From assembly GCA_964423675.1 (NCBI GenBank), contig CAYRFP010000034.1, positions 1-23,863 of the forward strand: 23,863 nucleotides of DNA, in the 5' to 3' direction. The translations under genes were made by a program, and so were the position numbers. Of this stretch, positions 14,986 through 21,588 are shown in pieces. The stretch's first letter is position 1, and each line of letters opens with the position of its first letter. The notes below the pieces were generated by a model, which worked only from the letters and a program-made list of their open reading frames with translations, searched no databases and was not told where the DNA came from. The DNA is from RUG563 sp964423675 (GTDB lineage: Bacteria; Bacillota; Clostridia; Christensenellales; Aristaeellaceae).

Positions 14986-15116
14986 AATGGGTGTTCATTC
15001 CAGGGCTTCTGGAAAAACGACCTGTTGATTTCATTCCTCATTTGTCTTTCGGTCGGGGCGCAGGATGCCAAAACAGGCGCTCATCGGCTCCGGCTCGTCC
15101 TTATTGCGGAGGTTCC

Positions 15117-15911
15117 ATGAGTAAAATTTTTGCGATTATGTCTGGCAAAGGCGGCGTAGGCAAGAGCACGATTTCAGCAGCACTGGCGGAATGCTATGCC
15201 AGGCAGGGGCTGAAGGTGACGCTGGTGGACGGCGATGCAGGCCTGCGCTGTGCGGATCTGATGCTGAACATGCAGGATCGCGTGGTGTATGATTTGGGGG
15301 ACTGGACGCAGAAAGAATGCGTTCCGGAACAGGCGCTGGTGCAAGCTCCGGGTTTGCCAGGGCTGACGCTGCTGGCCGCGCCGGTGATGCTACGTCCGTC
15401 GGATATGAAGGCGAAGGAAATCGAGCGCGTAGTGGGCTGGCTGGCGAAGCGGCGGGATATGGTGTTGCTGGATGCGCCGGCCGGGATTGGCCGCGGGCTC
15501 AAAAATTTGCTGGGCGCGCAGATTACCCCGGTGATCGTGGCAACGCCAGATGATGTGTCTATCCGCGACGCCGAACGGTTGGGCGCCTTGCTTTGCGAAA
15601 AGAATATGGATGCGCACCCCGCGCTGGTGCTCAATCGGGTGAGCCGCAAGCTGGTGCGCAGGGGCGAAATGCTTCCGCCGCAGCAGCTGGCAGCCGTGCT
15701 GGATATGCCGCTGATGGGTGTGATCCCGGAAAGCGAGGGCATTTATCGGGCGCTGCTGCGCCATGAAACGGCTCTGCATGCCGGGGATGAGCAGATTGCC
15801 CAGGCGATTGAAACCCTGGCAGCCCGGCTGCTGGGAGCAGATGTTCCTTTGGCACGATACCAGGCCAGCCCGATTCTGCGCTTCTTTAACAAGGGAGGTG
15901 ATCGGCTTTGA
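15117..15911 (+). CDS. minD: MinD-type septum-site ATPase, 264 aa
   Basis: MinD is a membrane-cycling ParA/MinD ATPase that places the division site through MinC. The deviant Walker A is GKGGVGKST (10-18) with signature K11 and K16, followed by LVDGDAGLRCADLML (37-51) and the Walker B VLLDAPAGIGRGL (about 114-126). The end, SPILRFFNKGG, resembles the amphipathic membrane-targeting helix of MinD. I chose ATG 15117 because GGAGG lies 4 nt upstream and because the protein then starts as known MinD does. A 131-nt gap separates it from the PBP2 stop codon, the only sizeable gap in the operon; I found no convincing promoter in it. MinC and MinE are not present. A related ParA-type role cannot be excluded. 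Confidence 0.9.
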   Translation: MSKIFAIMSGKGGVGKSTISAALAECYARQGLKVTLVDGDAGLRCADLMLNMQDRVVYDLGDWTQKECVPEQALVQAPGLPGLTLLAAPVMLRPSDMKAKEIERVVGWLAKRRDMVLLDAPAGIGRGLKNLLGAQITPVIVATPDDVSIRDAERLGALLCEKNMDAHPALVLNRVSRKLVRRGEMLPPQQLAAVLDMPLMGVIPESEGIYRALLRHETALHAGDEQIAQAIETLAARLLGADVPLARYQASPILRFFNKGGDRL

Positions 15912-17119
15912 TGCAGGATTCGCGCCGTCGTTCGCTGGCGCATTTTGACTGGCCGCTGCTGGTGGCGGTTTATGCGTTGTCCATTTTCGGCGTTTATTGC
16001 ATTACAATGGCGACCTATGATACCGATGTTAGCAGCGGTCTGCCGCTGCTGAACAAGATCCTCAATTCCCGTTCCAGCATGTGGCAATCCATCTTCCTGC
16101 TGGTTTCGCCGGTGATTATCGCGGTGGTCATGGCCGTGCCTACGGAAATTTATCGCGCCCGCGCTCGCTTGGCGTATTACGCTGTGCTGGGGCTGCTGGT
16201 GGTGACGCTGGTGGCCGGCGAGGTTTCCAACGGCCTGAAGGGATGGCTGAAATCTAATATTCTGGGCCGATCGATACAGCCGTCCGAGTTTGCCAAGCTG
16301 TCTATTCTCCTTTTGCTGGCCCGCCAGCTTTCCCGCTCGGAAAAGCCAATGGGTAAGTTTAAGGATTTCATGCGAACGATGCTGATGGTCGGCGTGCCGT
16401 CGCTGGTGGTATTGGTTCAGGGCGAAACGGGCACAGTTATCGTAATCATCTTTATGTTCATGGTTATGATGTATTTTGCTGGAGTGGATTTCCGCATTCT
16501 GCTGGGCATCGCGGCAGTGGGCGCGATCGGCGTTGGCATGATCGTGGCCTATGGGCTGATGGCCGAGGATACGGACTATCGTATTCTGCGGCTGCTGGCT
16601 TTCCTGGATCCTCAAAAATATTCCGCATCGGGCGGCTATCAGATTATAAAATCTCAAACGGCGATTGGTGCCGGGCAGCTCACCGGGGTGGGCACGTTCC
16701 AGGACGGCTCCTGGACTACGCTGCAATTTGTTCCAGAATCCTCCACGGACTCGATTTTCTCTGTGGTGGGGGAATGCTTCGGGTTTGTGGGCTGTATGGC
16801 GGTTTTGGCAGTCTATCTGTTTATTGTGCTGCGAATGCTGTATCTTGCCCGGTTTACTAACGATAAGTTTGGCCAACTGGTTATCATAGGCGTAATGTCC
16901 ATGCTGTTTTTCCATGTGTTCCAGAATGTAGCCATGTCCATTGGCTATATGCCCATTACCGGCATCCCTCTGCCGTTTTTGAGCTATGGCGGCTCCAACT
17001 TTGTGACCAATATCATCGGCGTGGCGCTGGTGCTGAATGTGACCAAGGGCCGTTCCGCCGCCTCTGCTGTCACCGTTCCCTTGCCCCGGATCCAGAAACG
17101 GAAGGAATACCAGAATTAA
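15911..17119 (+). CDS. rodA: SEDS glycosyltransferase RodA, 402 aa
   Basis: RodA polymerises lipid II into glycan strands with PBP2 during elongation. It has about ten membrane segments. SEDS motifs are RSIQPSEFAKL (121-131 when counted from TTG 15908), PESSTDSIFSVVGE (276-289) containing the likely catalytic Asp (D281), and TGIPLPFLSYGGS (351-363). The motif usually written QPDLGT reads QGETGT (171-176), so the Asp-Leu pair is replaced. The family also contains FtsW and SpoVE; the location beside PBP2 and mreBCD favours RodA. GGGAGGTGATC lies just upstream: 9 nt to TTG 15908 and 12 nt to ATG 15911, so either may be used. Both overlap the minD stop codon. It is the last gene of the operon. 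Confidence 0.92.
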   Translation: MQDSRRRSLAHFDWPLLVAVYALSIFGVYCITMATYDTDVSSGLPLLNKILNSRSSMWQSIFLLVSPVIIAVVMAVPTEIYRARARLAYYAVLGLLVVTLVAGEVSNGLKGWLKSNILGRSIQPSEFAKLSILLLLARQLSRSEKPMGKFKDFMRTMLMVGVPSLVVLVQGETGTVIVIIFMFMVMMYFAGVDFRILLGIAAVGAIGVGMIVAYGLMAEDTDYRILRLLAFLDPQKYSASGGYQIIKSQTAIGAGQLTGVGTFQDGSWTTLQFVPESSTDSIFSVVGECFGFVGCMAVLAVYLFIVLRMLYLARFTNDKFGQLVIIGVMSMLFFHVFQNVAMSIGYMPITGIPLPFLSYGGSNFVTNIIGVALVLNVTKGRSAASAVTVPLPRIQKRKEYQN

Positions 17120-17127
17120 ATGAAATG

Positions 17128-17158
17128 AAAGCCTGCCTACGCGGGCTTTTTTTCTTTT
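17128..17158 (+). terminator. terminator of the maf-mre-rodA operon
   Basis: AAAGCCTGC (17128-17136) pairs with GCGGGCTTT (17141-17149), 9 bp with one wobble and a 4-nt loop. A run of seven T (17147-17153) and further T follow. It lies 8 nt after the rodA stop codon. Confidence 0.9.
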
Positions 17159-17179
17159 GCCAGATTGTTGCGTATCCCT

Positions 17180-17209
17180 GCATAACTCCCTCTTGCCGGT
17201 GTCATACTG
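17180..17209 (+). promoter_or_regulatory. sigma-F / sigma-G type promoter of sigG
   Basis: GCATA (17180-17184) is followed after 15 nt by TGTCATACTG (17200-17209). This fits the sigma-F pattern GYATA-N15-GGNNANANTR with one mismatch. The same bases fit the sigma-G pattern, with CATACTG (17203-17209) 18 nt after GCATA against CATNNTA, one mismatch. The start near 17215 is about 19 nt before the sigG ATG. B. subtilis spoIIIG is likewise read by sigma-F and then by sigma-G itself. Confidence 0.72.
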
Positions 17210-17233
17210 CATAAGAACGGAGGTGCGGGAAAC

Positions 17234-18025
17234 ATGGCAACGAGCAAGGTGGAAATTTGCGGGGTGGATACGTCGGCATTGCCGGTTTTATCCAATGAAC
17301 GGATGCGGGAATTATTTCCGCTGGTGCATGGCGGAGACCGGGCAGCCCGGGAGGAATTTATCCGGGGAAATCTGCGGCTGGTGCTCAGCGTGGTGCAGCG
17401 GTTTAATAATCGGGGCGAAAACGTGGATGATCTGTTCCAGGTGGGATGCATTGGGTTGATTAAAGCTCTGGATAATTTTGATGTGACCCAGAACGTGCGG
17501 TTTTCCACCTATGCGGTGCCAATGATTATAGGAGAGATTCGCCGGTATTTGCGGGATAATAATCCTATTCGTGTCAGCCGTTCCTTGCGGGACACGGCGT
17601 ATAAGGCTTTGCAAGCCCGGGATCGCCTGGTAATTTCTCTGAACCGGGAGCCAACGCTGGGCGAAATGGCACAGGAACTTGGTGTGCCCCAGGAGGACGT
17701 GGTTTTTGCTTTGGAAGCAATTCAGGATCCGATTTCCCTGTTTGAGCCGGTGTATAACGACGGCGGCGATGCTATTTACATTATGGATCAGGTAAAGGAT
17801 GAAAAGCATCAGGACGAAGGCTGGCTGGAGAAAATTGCGATCAAGGAAGCTATGCGCCGTCTGAACGACCGGGAAAAGAAAATTCTGCGGCTTCGTTTTT
17901 TTGAGGGTAGAACGCAGATGGAGGTGGCCGGCGAAATCGGCATTTCCCAGGCGCAGGTTTCCCGGCTGGAAAAGAACGCGCTGATGCATATGCGCAAATA
18001 CGTGAGCAGCACAGAAAACGGATGA
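17234..18025 (+). CDS. sigG: sporulation sigma factor sigma-G, 263 aa
   Basis: Sigma-G directs late gene expression in the forespore after engulfment. The protein is close to B. subtilis SigG along its whole length: the N-terminal KVEICGVDTSALPVL (5-19), region 2 with RFNNRGENVDDLFQVGCIGL (56-75) and STYAVPMIIGEIRRYLRDNN (90-109), region 3 (about 118-190, including SLFEPVYNDGGDAIYIMDQV), and the region 4 HTH TQMEVAGEIGISQAQVSRLE (about 229-248). GGAGGTG lies about 10 nt before the ATG. Unlike in B. subtilis and many Clostridia it is not next to spoIIGA-sigE. The position of B. subtilis Asn45, described as a determinant of inhibition by CsfB, is Arg44 here. A strong terminator follows. Confidence 0.97.
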   Translation: MATSKVEICGVDTSALPVLSNERMRELFPLVHGGDRAAREEFIRGNLRLVLSVVQRFNNRGENVDDLFQVGCIGLIKALDNFDVTQNVRFSTYAVPMIIGEIRRYLRDNNPIRVSRSLRDTAYKALQARDRLVISLNREPTLGEMAQELGVPQEDVVFALEAIQDPISLFEPVYNDGGDAIYIMDQVKDEKHQDEGWLEKIAIKEAMRRLNDREKKILRLRFFEGRTQMEVAGEIGISQAQVSRLEKNALMHMRKYVSSTENG

Positions 18026-18060
18026 ACAAACCGAAAAAGGCCGCCGTCCGTCCCGGCGCG

Positions 18061-18096
18061 TTCCTCCTTCGCCCCTTGCGCGAAGGAGGAATTTTT
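18061..18096 (+). terminator. terminator of sigG
   Basis: A perfect 12-bp stem pairs TTCCTCCTTCGC (18061-18072) with GCGAAGGAGGAA (18080-18091) around a 7-nt loop, followed by five T. The promoter of tex begins inside this hairpin. Confidence 0.92.
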
Positions 18097-18104
18097 CGTA
18101 TAAT
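18076..18104 (+). promoter_or_regulatory. sigma-A-type promoter of tex, nested in the sigG terminator
   Basis: TTGCGC (18076-18081) and a consensus TATAAT (18099-18104) are 17 nt apart. The -35 box covers the loop and the first bases of the downstream arm of the terminator hairpin. The start near 18111 leaves a leader of about 22 nt for tex. Confidence 0.72.
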
Positions 18105-18132
18105 AGATATGTTGCGCACAAGGAGGTGCCTT

Positions 18133-20283
18133 ATGGATTTTGTAACGATTTTAGCGCAGGAATTTCATTTGCGGCCCCAGCAGGTGCAGGCCGTCGTGGA
18201 TTTGCTGGACGCGGGAAACACCATCCCTTTTATTGCCCGGTATCGCAAGGAAGCGCACGGCTCCCTGGATGATCAGGTGCTGCGGGAGATTGCCGAGCGG
18301 CTGGAATACCTGCGAGGGCTGGAAAAGCGGCGGGAGGAAATCCGCCGGGCACTGGCGGAGCAGGAACAGCTGACGGAGGAAATGCAGCAAAAGCTGGCTG
18401 CAGCCATGACGCTGGCCGAACTGGAGGATTTATATCGTCCCTTCCGCCCCAAGCGCCGCACCCGGGCTACTATGGCTAAGGAAAAGGGGCTGGAGCCGCT
18501 GGCGCTGTGGCTGCTGATGCAATTGCCCAAGGGTGATGTGCAGGCCGAAGCAGAAAAATATGTAGATGAAGAAAAAGGCGTGGAAAGCGCGGATGACGCG
18601 CTTCAGGGCGCGCGGGATATTATTGCCGAATCGGTCAGCGATGATGCGGCGCTGCGCAAGGAACTGCGGGCGCTGCTGCTGCGGGAGGGCGTAATCGAAA
18701 CTCGAAACGCCAAAGAAGAAGACAGCGTTTACCGCATGTATTATGAATACAGCGAGCCGGTGCCCCGGATGGCGAGCCATCGGGTGCTGGCGATCAATCG
18801 GGGCGAACGGGAGGAATTCCTGAAGGTGACGCTGAAGGCCCCGGAGGAAAAGGCGATGCTGGCGGTGAAGCAGGCGTTTGTGCGCCTAGGCAGCCAGGGC
18901 GCGGAGCAGGTGGCGCTGGCCTGCGAGGATGCTTGGGAGCGGCTGATGTTCCCTTCTTTGGAACGGGAAATTCGCGCCGAACTGACGGATCGGGCCAATA
19001 CCGCTGCCATCCGTGTGTTTTCCCAGAATCTGCATCAGCTTTTGATGCAGCCGCCCATTCATGGCAAGGTGACGCTGGGGGTGGACCCCGGCTTCCGCAC
19101 AGGCTGCAAGCTGGCTGTGGTGGATGAAAATGGGAAGGTGCTGGAAACCGGCGTGGGCCATTTCACGCTGCCAGGGCAGACTTTCCAAAAGGAACAGGCC
19201 GCCAAGCTGATTCGGCATATGGTGGCGGAGCACGGCGTGACGGCGATCGCTATTGGGAACGGCACCGCGTCCCGGGAAAGCGAGCAGTTTATCGCTTCTC
19301 TTTTGCCGGATATGCCAGGGGTTGCGTATGTGATCGTCAGCGAGGCGGGCGCGTCTGTTTATTCGGCCAGTAAGCTGGCGGCTCAGGAATTCCCGGAATA
19401 CGATGTGTCGCTGCGCAGCGCGGTTTCCATTGCCCGGCGCATGCAGGATCCTCTGGCTGAACTGGTGAAGATCGATCCCAAGGCCATTGGCGTGGGGCAG
19501 TATCAGCATGATTTGAAGCAAAACGAACTGACTGCCGCCCTGGACGGCGTGGTAGAGCAGTGCGTAAACCGGGTGGGCGTAGAGGTGAGCACGGCGTCGA
19601 CGGAGCTGCTTTCCCATGTGGCGGGCATCGGCCCGGCGCTGGCCAAGAATATCGTGGCTTATCGAGAGGAAAACGGCATTCCCTCCCGGGCGGCGCTGAA
19701 AAAGGTTTCCAAGCTGGGGCCCAAGGCATTTGAACAATGCGCAGGCTTTTTGCGGGTGGCAGGAAGCAAGAATCCCCTGGATGCTACCGCCGTACATCCG
19801 GAGAGCTATGATGGGGCAAAGGCGCTGCTTTCTGCATTAGGCTTCGCATTGCAGGATGTGAAAAATGGCGGTGTGCCTGGCGTTGGAGAGCGGGCGGAGG
19901 CTTACGGCCTGGAAAAACTGAGCGCGGAACTGGGGCTGGGCTTGCCCACGCTGCGAGATATTATTTCCGAACTGCAAAAGCCGGGACGGGATCCCCGCGA
20001 GGATCTGCCCGCGCCGGTGCTGCGAACCGATGTGCTGGATATGAAGGATTTGCAGCCTGGGATGGAACTGACCGGCACAGTACGCAACGTGATCGACTTT
20101 GGCGCCTTCGTGGATATCGGAGTGCATCAGGATGGGCTGGTGCATATTTCCAGGATGGCGGATCGGTTTATTCGGCATCCCTCCGAGGTGGTAAAGGTGG
20201 GGGATGTGGTGAAGGTCTGGGTGGTGGATGTGGATGAGAAGAAAAAACGCATCGCCCTGACGATGGTAAAGGATCGGAAATAA
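18133..20283 (+). CDS. tex: Tex-family S1 RNA-binding protein, 716 aa
   Basis: Tex is a nucleic-acid-binding protein related to eukaryotic Spt6, linked to transcription. Domains in order are an N-terminal helical region (1-190, including NTIPFIARYRKEAHGSLDD at 29-47), a YqgF-like RNase H fold (from about 316, GVDPGFRTGCKLAVVDENG), helix-hairpin-helix motifs (about 495-560, GIGPALAKNIVAYREENG) and a C-terminal S1 domain (about 639-712, GTVRNVIDFGAFVDIG and GLVHISRM). The length is normal. I chose ATG 18133 because AGGAGG lies 6 nt upstream; the frame is open back to 18022, but that stretch contains the sigG terminator and the tex promoter. Tex is often a single gene, as it nearly is here. Confidence 0.96.
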   Translation: MDFVTILAQEFHLRPQQVQAVVDLLDAGNTIPFIARYRKEAHGSLDDQVLREIAERLEYLRGLEKRREEIRRALAEQEQLTEEMQQKLAAAMTLAELEDLYRPFRPKRRTRATMAKEKGLEPLALWLLMQLPKGDVQAEAEKYVDEEKGVESADDALQGARDIIAESVSDDAALRKELRALLLREGVIETRNAKEEDSVYRMYYEYSEPVPRMASHRVLAINRGEREEFLKVTLKAPEEKAMLAVKQAFVRLGSQGAEQVALACEDAWERLMFPSLEREIRAELTDRANTAAIRVFSQNLHQLLMQPPIHGKVTLGVDPGFRTGCKLAVVDENGKVLETGVGHFTLPGQTFQKEQAAKLIRHMVAEHGVTAIAIGNGTASRESEQFIASLLPDMPGVAYVIVSEAGASVYSASKLAAQEFPEYDVSLRSAVSIARRMQDPLAELVKIDPKAIGVGQYQHDLKQNELTAALDGVVEQCVNRVGVEVSTASTELLSHVAGIGPALAKNIVAYREENGIPSRAALKKVSKLGPKAFEQCAGFLRVAGSKNPLDATAVHPESYDGAKALLSALGFALQDVKNGGVPGVGERAEAYGLEKLSAELGLGLPTLRDIISELQKPGRDPREDLPAPVLRTDVLDMKDLQPGMELTGTVRNVIDFGAFVDIGVHQDGLVHISRMADRFIRHPSEVVKVGDVVKVWVVDVDEKKKRIALTMVKDRK

Positions 20284-20284
20284 G

Positions 20285-20304
20285 AAGGCCGGAAAAAGCC
20301 TTTT
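20285..20304 (+). terminator. possible weak terminator after tex
   Basis: AAGGC (20285-20289) pairs with GCCTT (20298-20302), followed by TT. The stem is only 5 bp, and the next gene starts 20 nt later, so it may only reduce readthrough. Confidence 0.3.
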
Positions 20305-20323
20305 GCATGGAGGAAAGCAGGAA

Positions 20324-21400
20324 ATGGATTTGCACGGAAACCTGGCGATGCAGCGGCTGCTGGAACTGGCGGAGGAAAATTTGCAGGCCATGGAACTGTT
20401 TTCTGCCCTGCTGAATGAGCGCTCGGATTATTTCAGCGCCGCCGAGGTGGAAGCCTTTGCCAGAGACTGCGATCTGCCCTGCGATGTGGCCTTTGAAACG
20501 CTGCTGGCTGCCGGCTGTGGCCTGGAAAGCGATCGCAATCCGCGCCATCGCCGATTGGAAGAGCGGTATTTTGTGCCGGCGTTGCGGCGGCTGGATGCGG
20601 AGGAATATCGGCAAAATCCCTATTATCGCCAGGTTCGTTTCCCGGAGCAAACTTTGGGCAACTGGCAAATGACGCATCAGCGGTATAAGCCCTATGAACT
20701 GTTTTGCTATAACGATACCTGCTTGCTTCCAGATGGCCGGGAGATCCCGCCGCTGGGCTATTTCACGCAGGAGTTTTCTTTCCCAGCCGTGCTGGAAAAG
20801 GGGCGGCTCTGGATGGCTATTACCCCGAATGAAGTGGAAACCATGCAGGCGGATATTGACGCGGCGTTTGGCCGCATCGCTGTGTTTGGCCTGGGGCTGG
20901 GGTATTATCCGTTTATGACCGCCTGCATGGAGGGCGTGACGCAGATCACGATAATCGAACGGGAACGCGCGGCGATTGAACTGTTTGAGAAACATCTGCT
21001 GCCGCAGTTTCCCCATCGGGAGAAAATCCGGGTGGTGCAGGCGGATGCATACGATTTTCTGGAAAACCAGATGGGCAACGGACAATTTGATTTTGCATAC
21101 GTGGATATCTGGCACGATGTGCTGGACGGCACGCCGATGTATCTGCGCTGCAAGCAGCTGGAGCATCGGGCGGGAGGGATTCCCTTTCGCTATTGGGTAG
21201 AACCCAGCATGCTGATTTGGCTGCGTGGGCTGATTCTTTCTGAGTTTCAGGCGGGGAAAGGAAGGCTGCGAGAGTTGTTGATGCATCGTGCTTCGTCCCC
21301 GGAAGAGCTGATATCGCTGCTGTCGTTGGATTCGCTTCGTGCGCTGACCCCGGAAATCCCGCTGGAAGCAGTGGCAGAAAATCCATCATCTTTTTCCTGA
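20324..21400 (+). CDS. unrecognised protein with methyltransferase-like fold, 358 aa
   Basis: I do not recognise the family by name. The second half (about 184-280) has the pattern of a class I SAM-dependent methyltransferase or spermidine-synthase fold: a glycine-rich loop FGLGLGYYPF (188-197), an acidic end of strand 2 in ITIIERE (E212), VQADAYDFL (238-246) and FDFAYVDIWHDV (255-266). The first 180 residues are mostly charged helices with no known motif, and LGYFTQEFSFPAV (144-156) precedes the fold. It has no signal peptide or membrane segment, so it should be cytoplasmic. GGAGG is 10 nt before ATG 20324. It follows tex by 40 nt and may share its transcript. Substrate and role are unknown. 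Confidence 0.75.
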   Translation: MDLHGNLAMQRLLELAEENLQAMELFSALLNERSDYFSAAEVEAFARDCDLPCDVAFETLLAAGCGLESDRNPRHRRLEERYFVPALRRLDAEEYRQNPYYRQVRFPEQTLGNWQMTHQRYKPYELFCYNDTCLLPDGREIPPLGYFTQEFSFPAVLEKGRLWMAITPNEVETMQADIDAAFGRIAVFGLGLGYYPFMTACMEGVTQITIIERERAAIELFEKHLLPQFPHREKIRVVQADAYDFLENQMGNGQFDFAYVDIWHDVLDGTPMYLRCKQLEHRAGGIPFRYWVEPSMLIWLRGLILSEFQAGKGRLRELLMHRASSPEELISLLSLDSLRALTPEIPLEAVAENPSSFS

Positions 21401-21430
21401 GGTAAAAAACCTCAAGAAAGTTTTCTTTTA
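21398..21430 (+). terminator. possible terminator after the methyltransferase-like gene
   Basis: TGAGGT (21398-21403, including the stop codon) pairs with ACCTCA (21409-21414) around five A. A T-rich stretch, TTTTCTTTTA, begins 6 nt later. The stem is short and the T run is displaced, so it is uncertain. Confidence 0.4.
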
Positions 21431-21433
21431 CGC

Positions 21434-21462
21434 TTCCAAAATGCGAACAAATGTGCTATAAT
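21434..21462 (+). promoter_or_regulatory. extended -10 promoter of uvrA
   Basis: TGCTATAAT (21454-21462) is a perfect extended -10. A weak -35 TTCCAA (21434-21439) is 17 nt upstream. The start near 21469 leaves a leader of about 120 nt. The core promoter overlaps an SOS box. Confidence 0.72.
21444..21457 (+). promoter_or_regulatory. LexA/DinR-type SOS operator of uvrA
   Basis: CGAACAAATGTGCT matches the Gram-positive DinR/LexA box CGAACRNRYGTTYC at 12 of 14 positions. It lies between the -35 and -10 boxes and touches the -10, where a bound repressor would block RNA polymerase. uvrA is a classic SOS gene in Firmicutes. Confidence 0.72.
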
Positions 21463-21523
21463 TGCTCTGCTTAAGGGGGATTTTCTTCGAATTCCTATAC
21501 AGCTTGGGAGGGCAAAAGCGCGT

Positions 21524-21568
21524 TTGCGGGTCTTCCGGGAACGGAAGGATTCGCATTCTCGCCCGCAA
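21524..21568 (+). other. structured leader of uvrA mRNA
   Basis: An inner hairpin CTTCCG (21532-21537) / CGGAAG (21542-21547) with a GGAA loop of the GNRA type sits inside an outer 7-bp stem TTGCGGG (21524-21530) / CCCGCAA (21562-21568). The ribosome binding site (21579-21583) lies 11 nt further on. No known riboswitch is recognised. Confidence 0.45.
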
Positions 21569-21588
21569 CCCATCGATCGGAGGTTTAG

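Noticed and set aside
14991..15116. A 42-residue N-terminal extension of MinD in the same frame
   Set aside because: The extension has no resemblance to MinD, and the GGAGG site sits directly before ATG 15117.
15743..17212. A 489-codon open frame on the minus strand opposite minD and rodA
   Set aside because: It crosses two clearly coding genes and their terminator, and its product is a His/Gln-rich sequence without a known fold.
18022..18132. A 37-residue N-terminal extension of Tex overlapping the sigG stop codon
   Set aside because: It would run through the sigG terminator and the tex promoter, and AGGAGG fits ATG 18133.
20168..21286. A 372-codon open frame on the minus strand opposite the methyltransferase-like gene
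   Set aside because: The plus-strand gene has a ribosome binding site and a methyltransferase-like motif series; the minus frame has neither.
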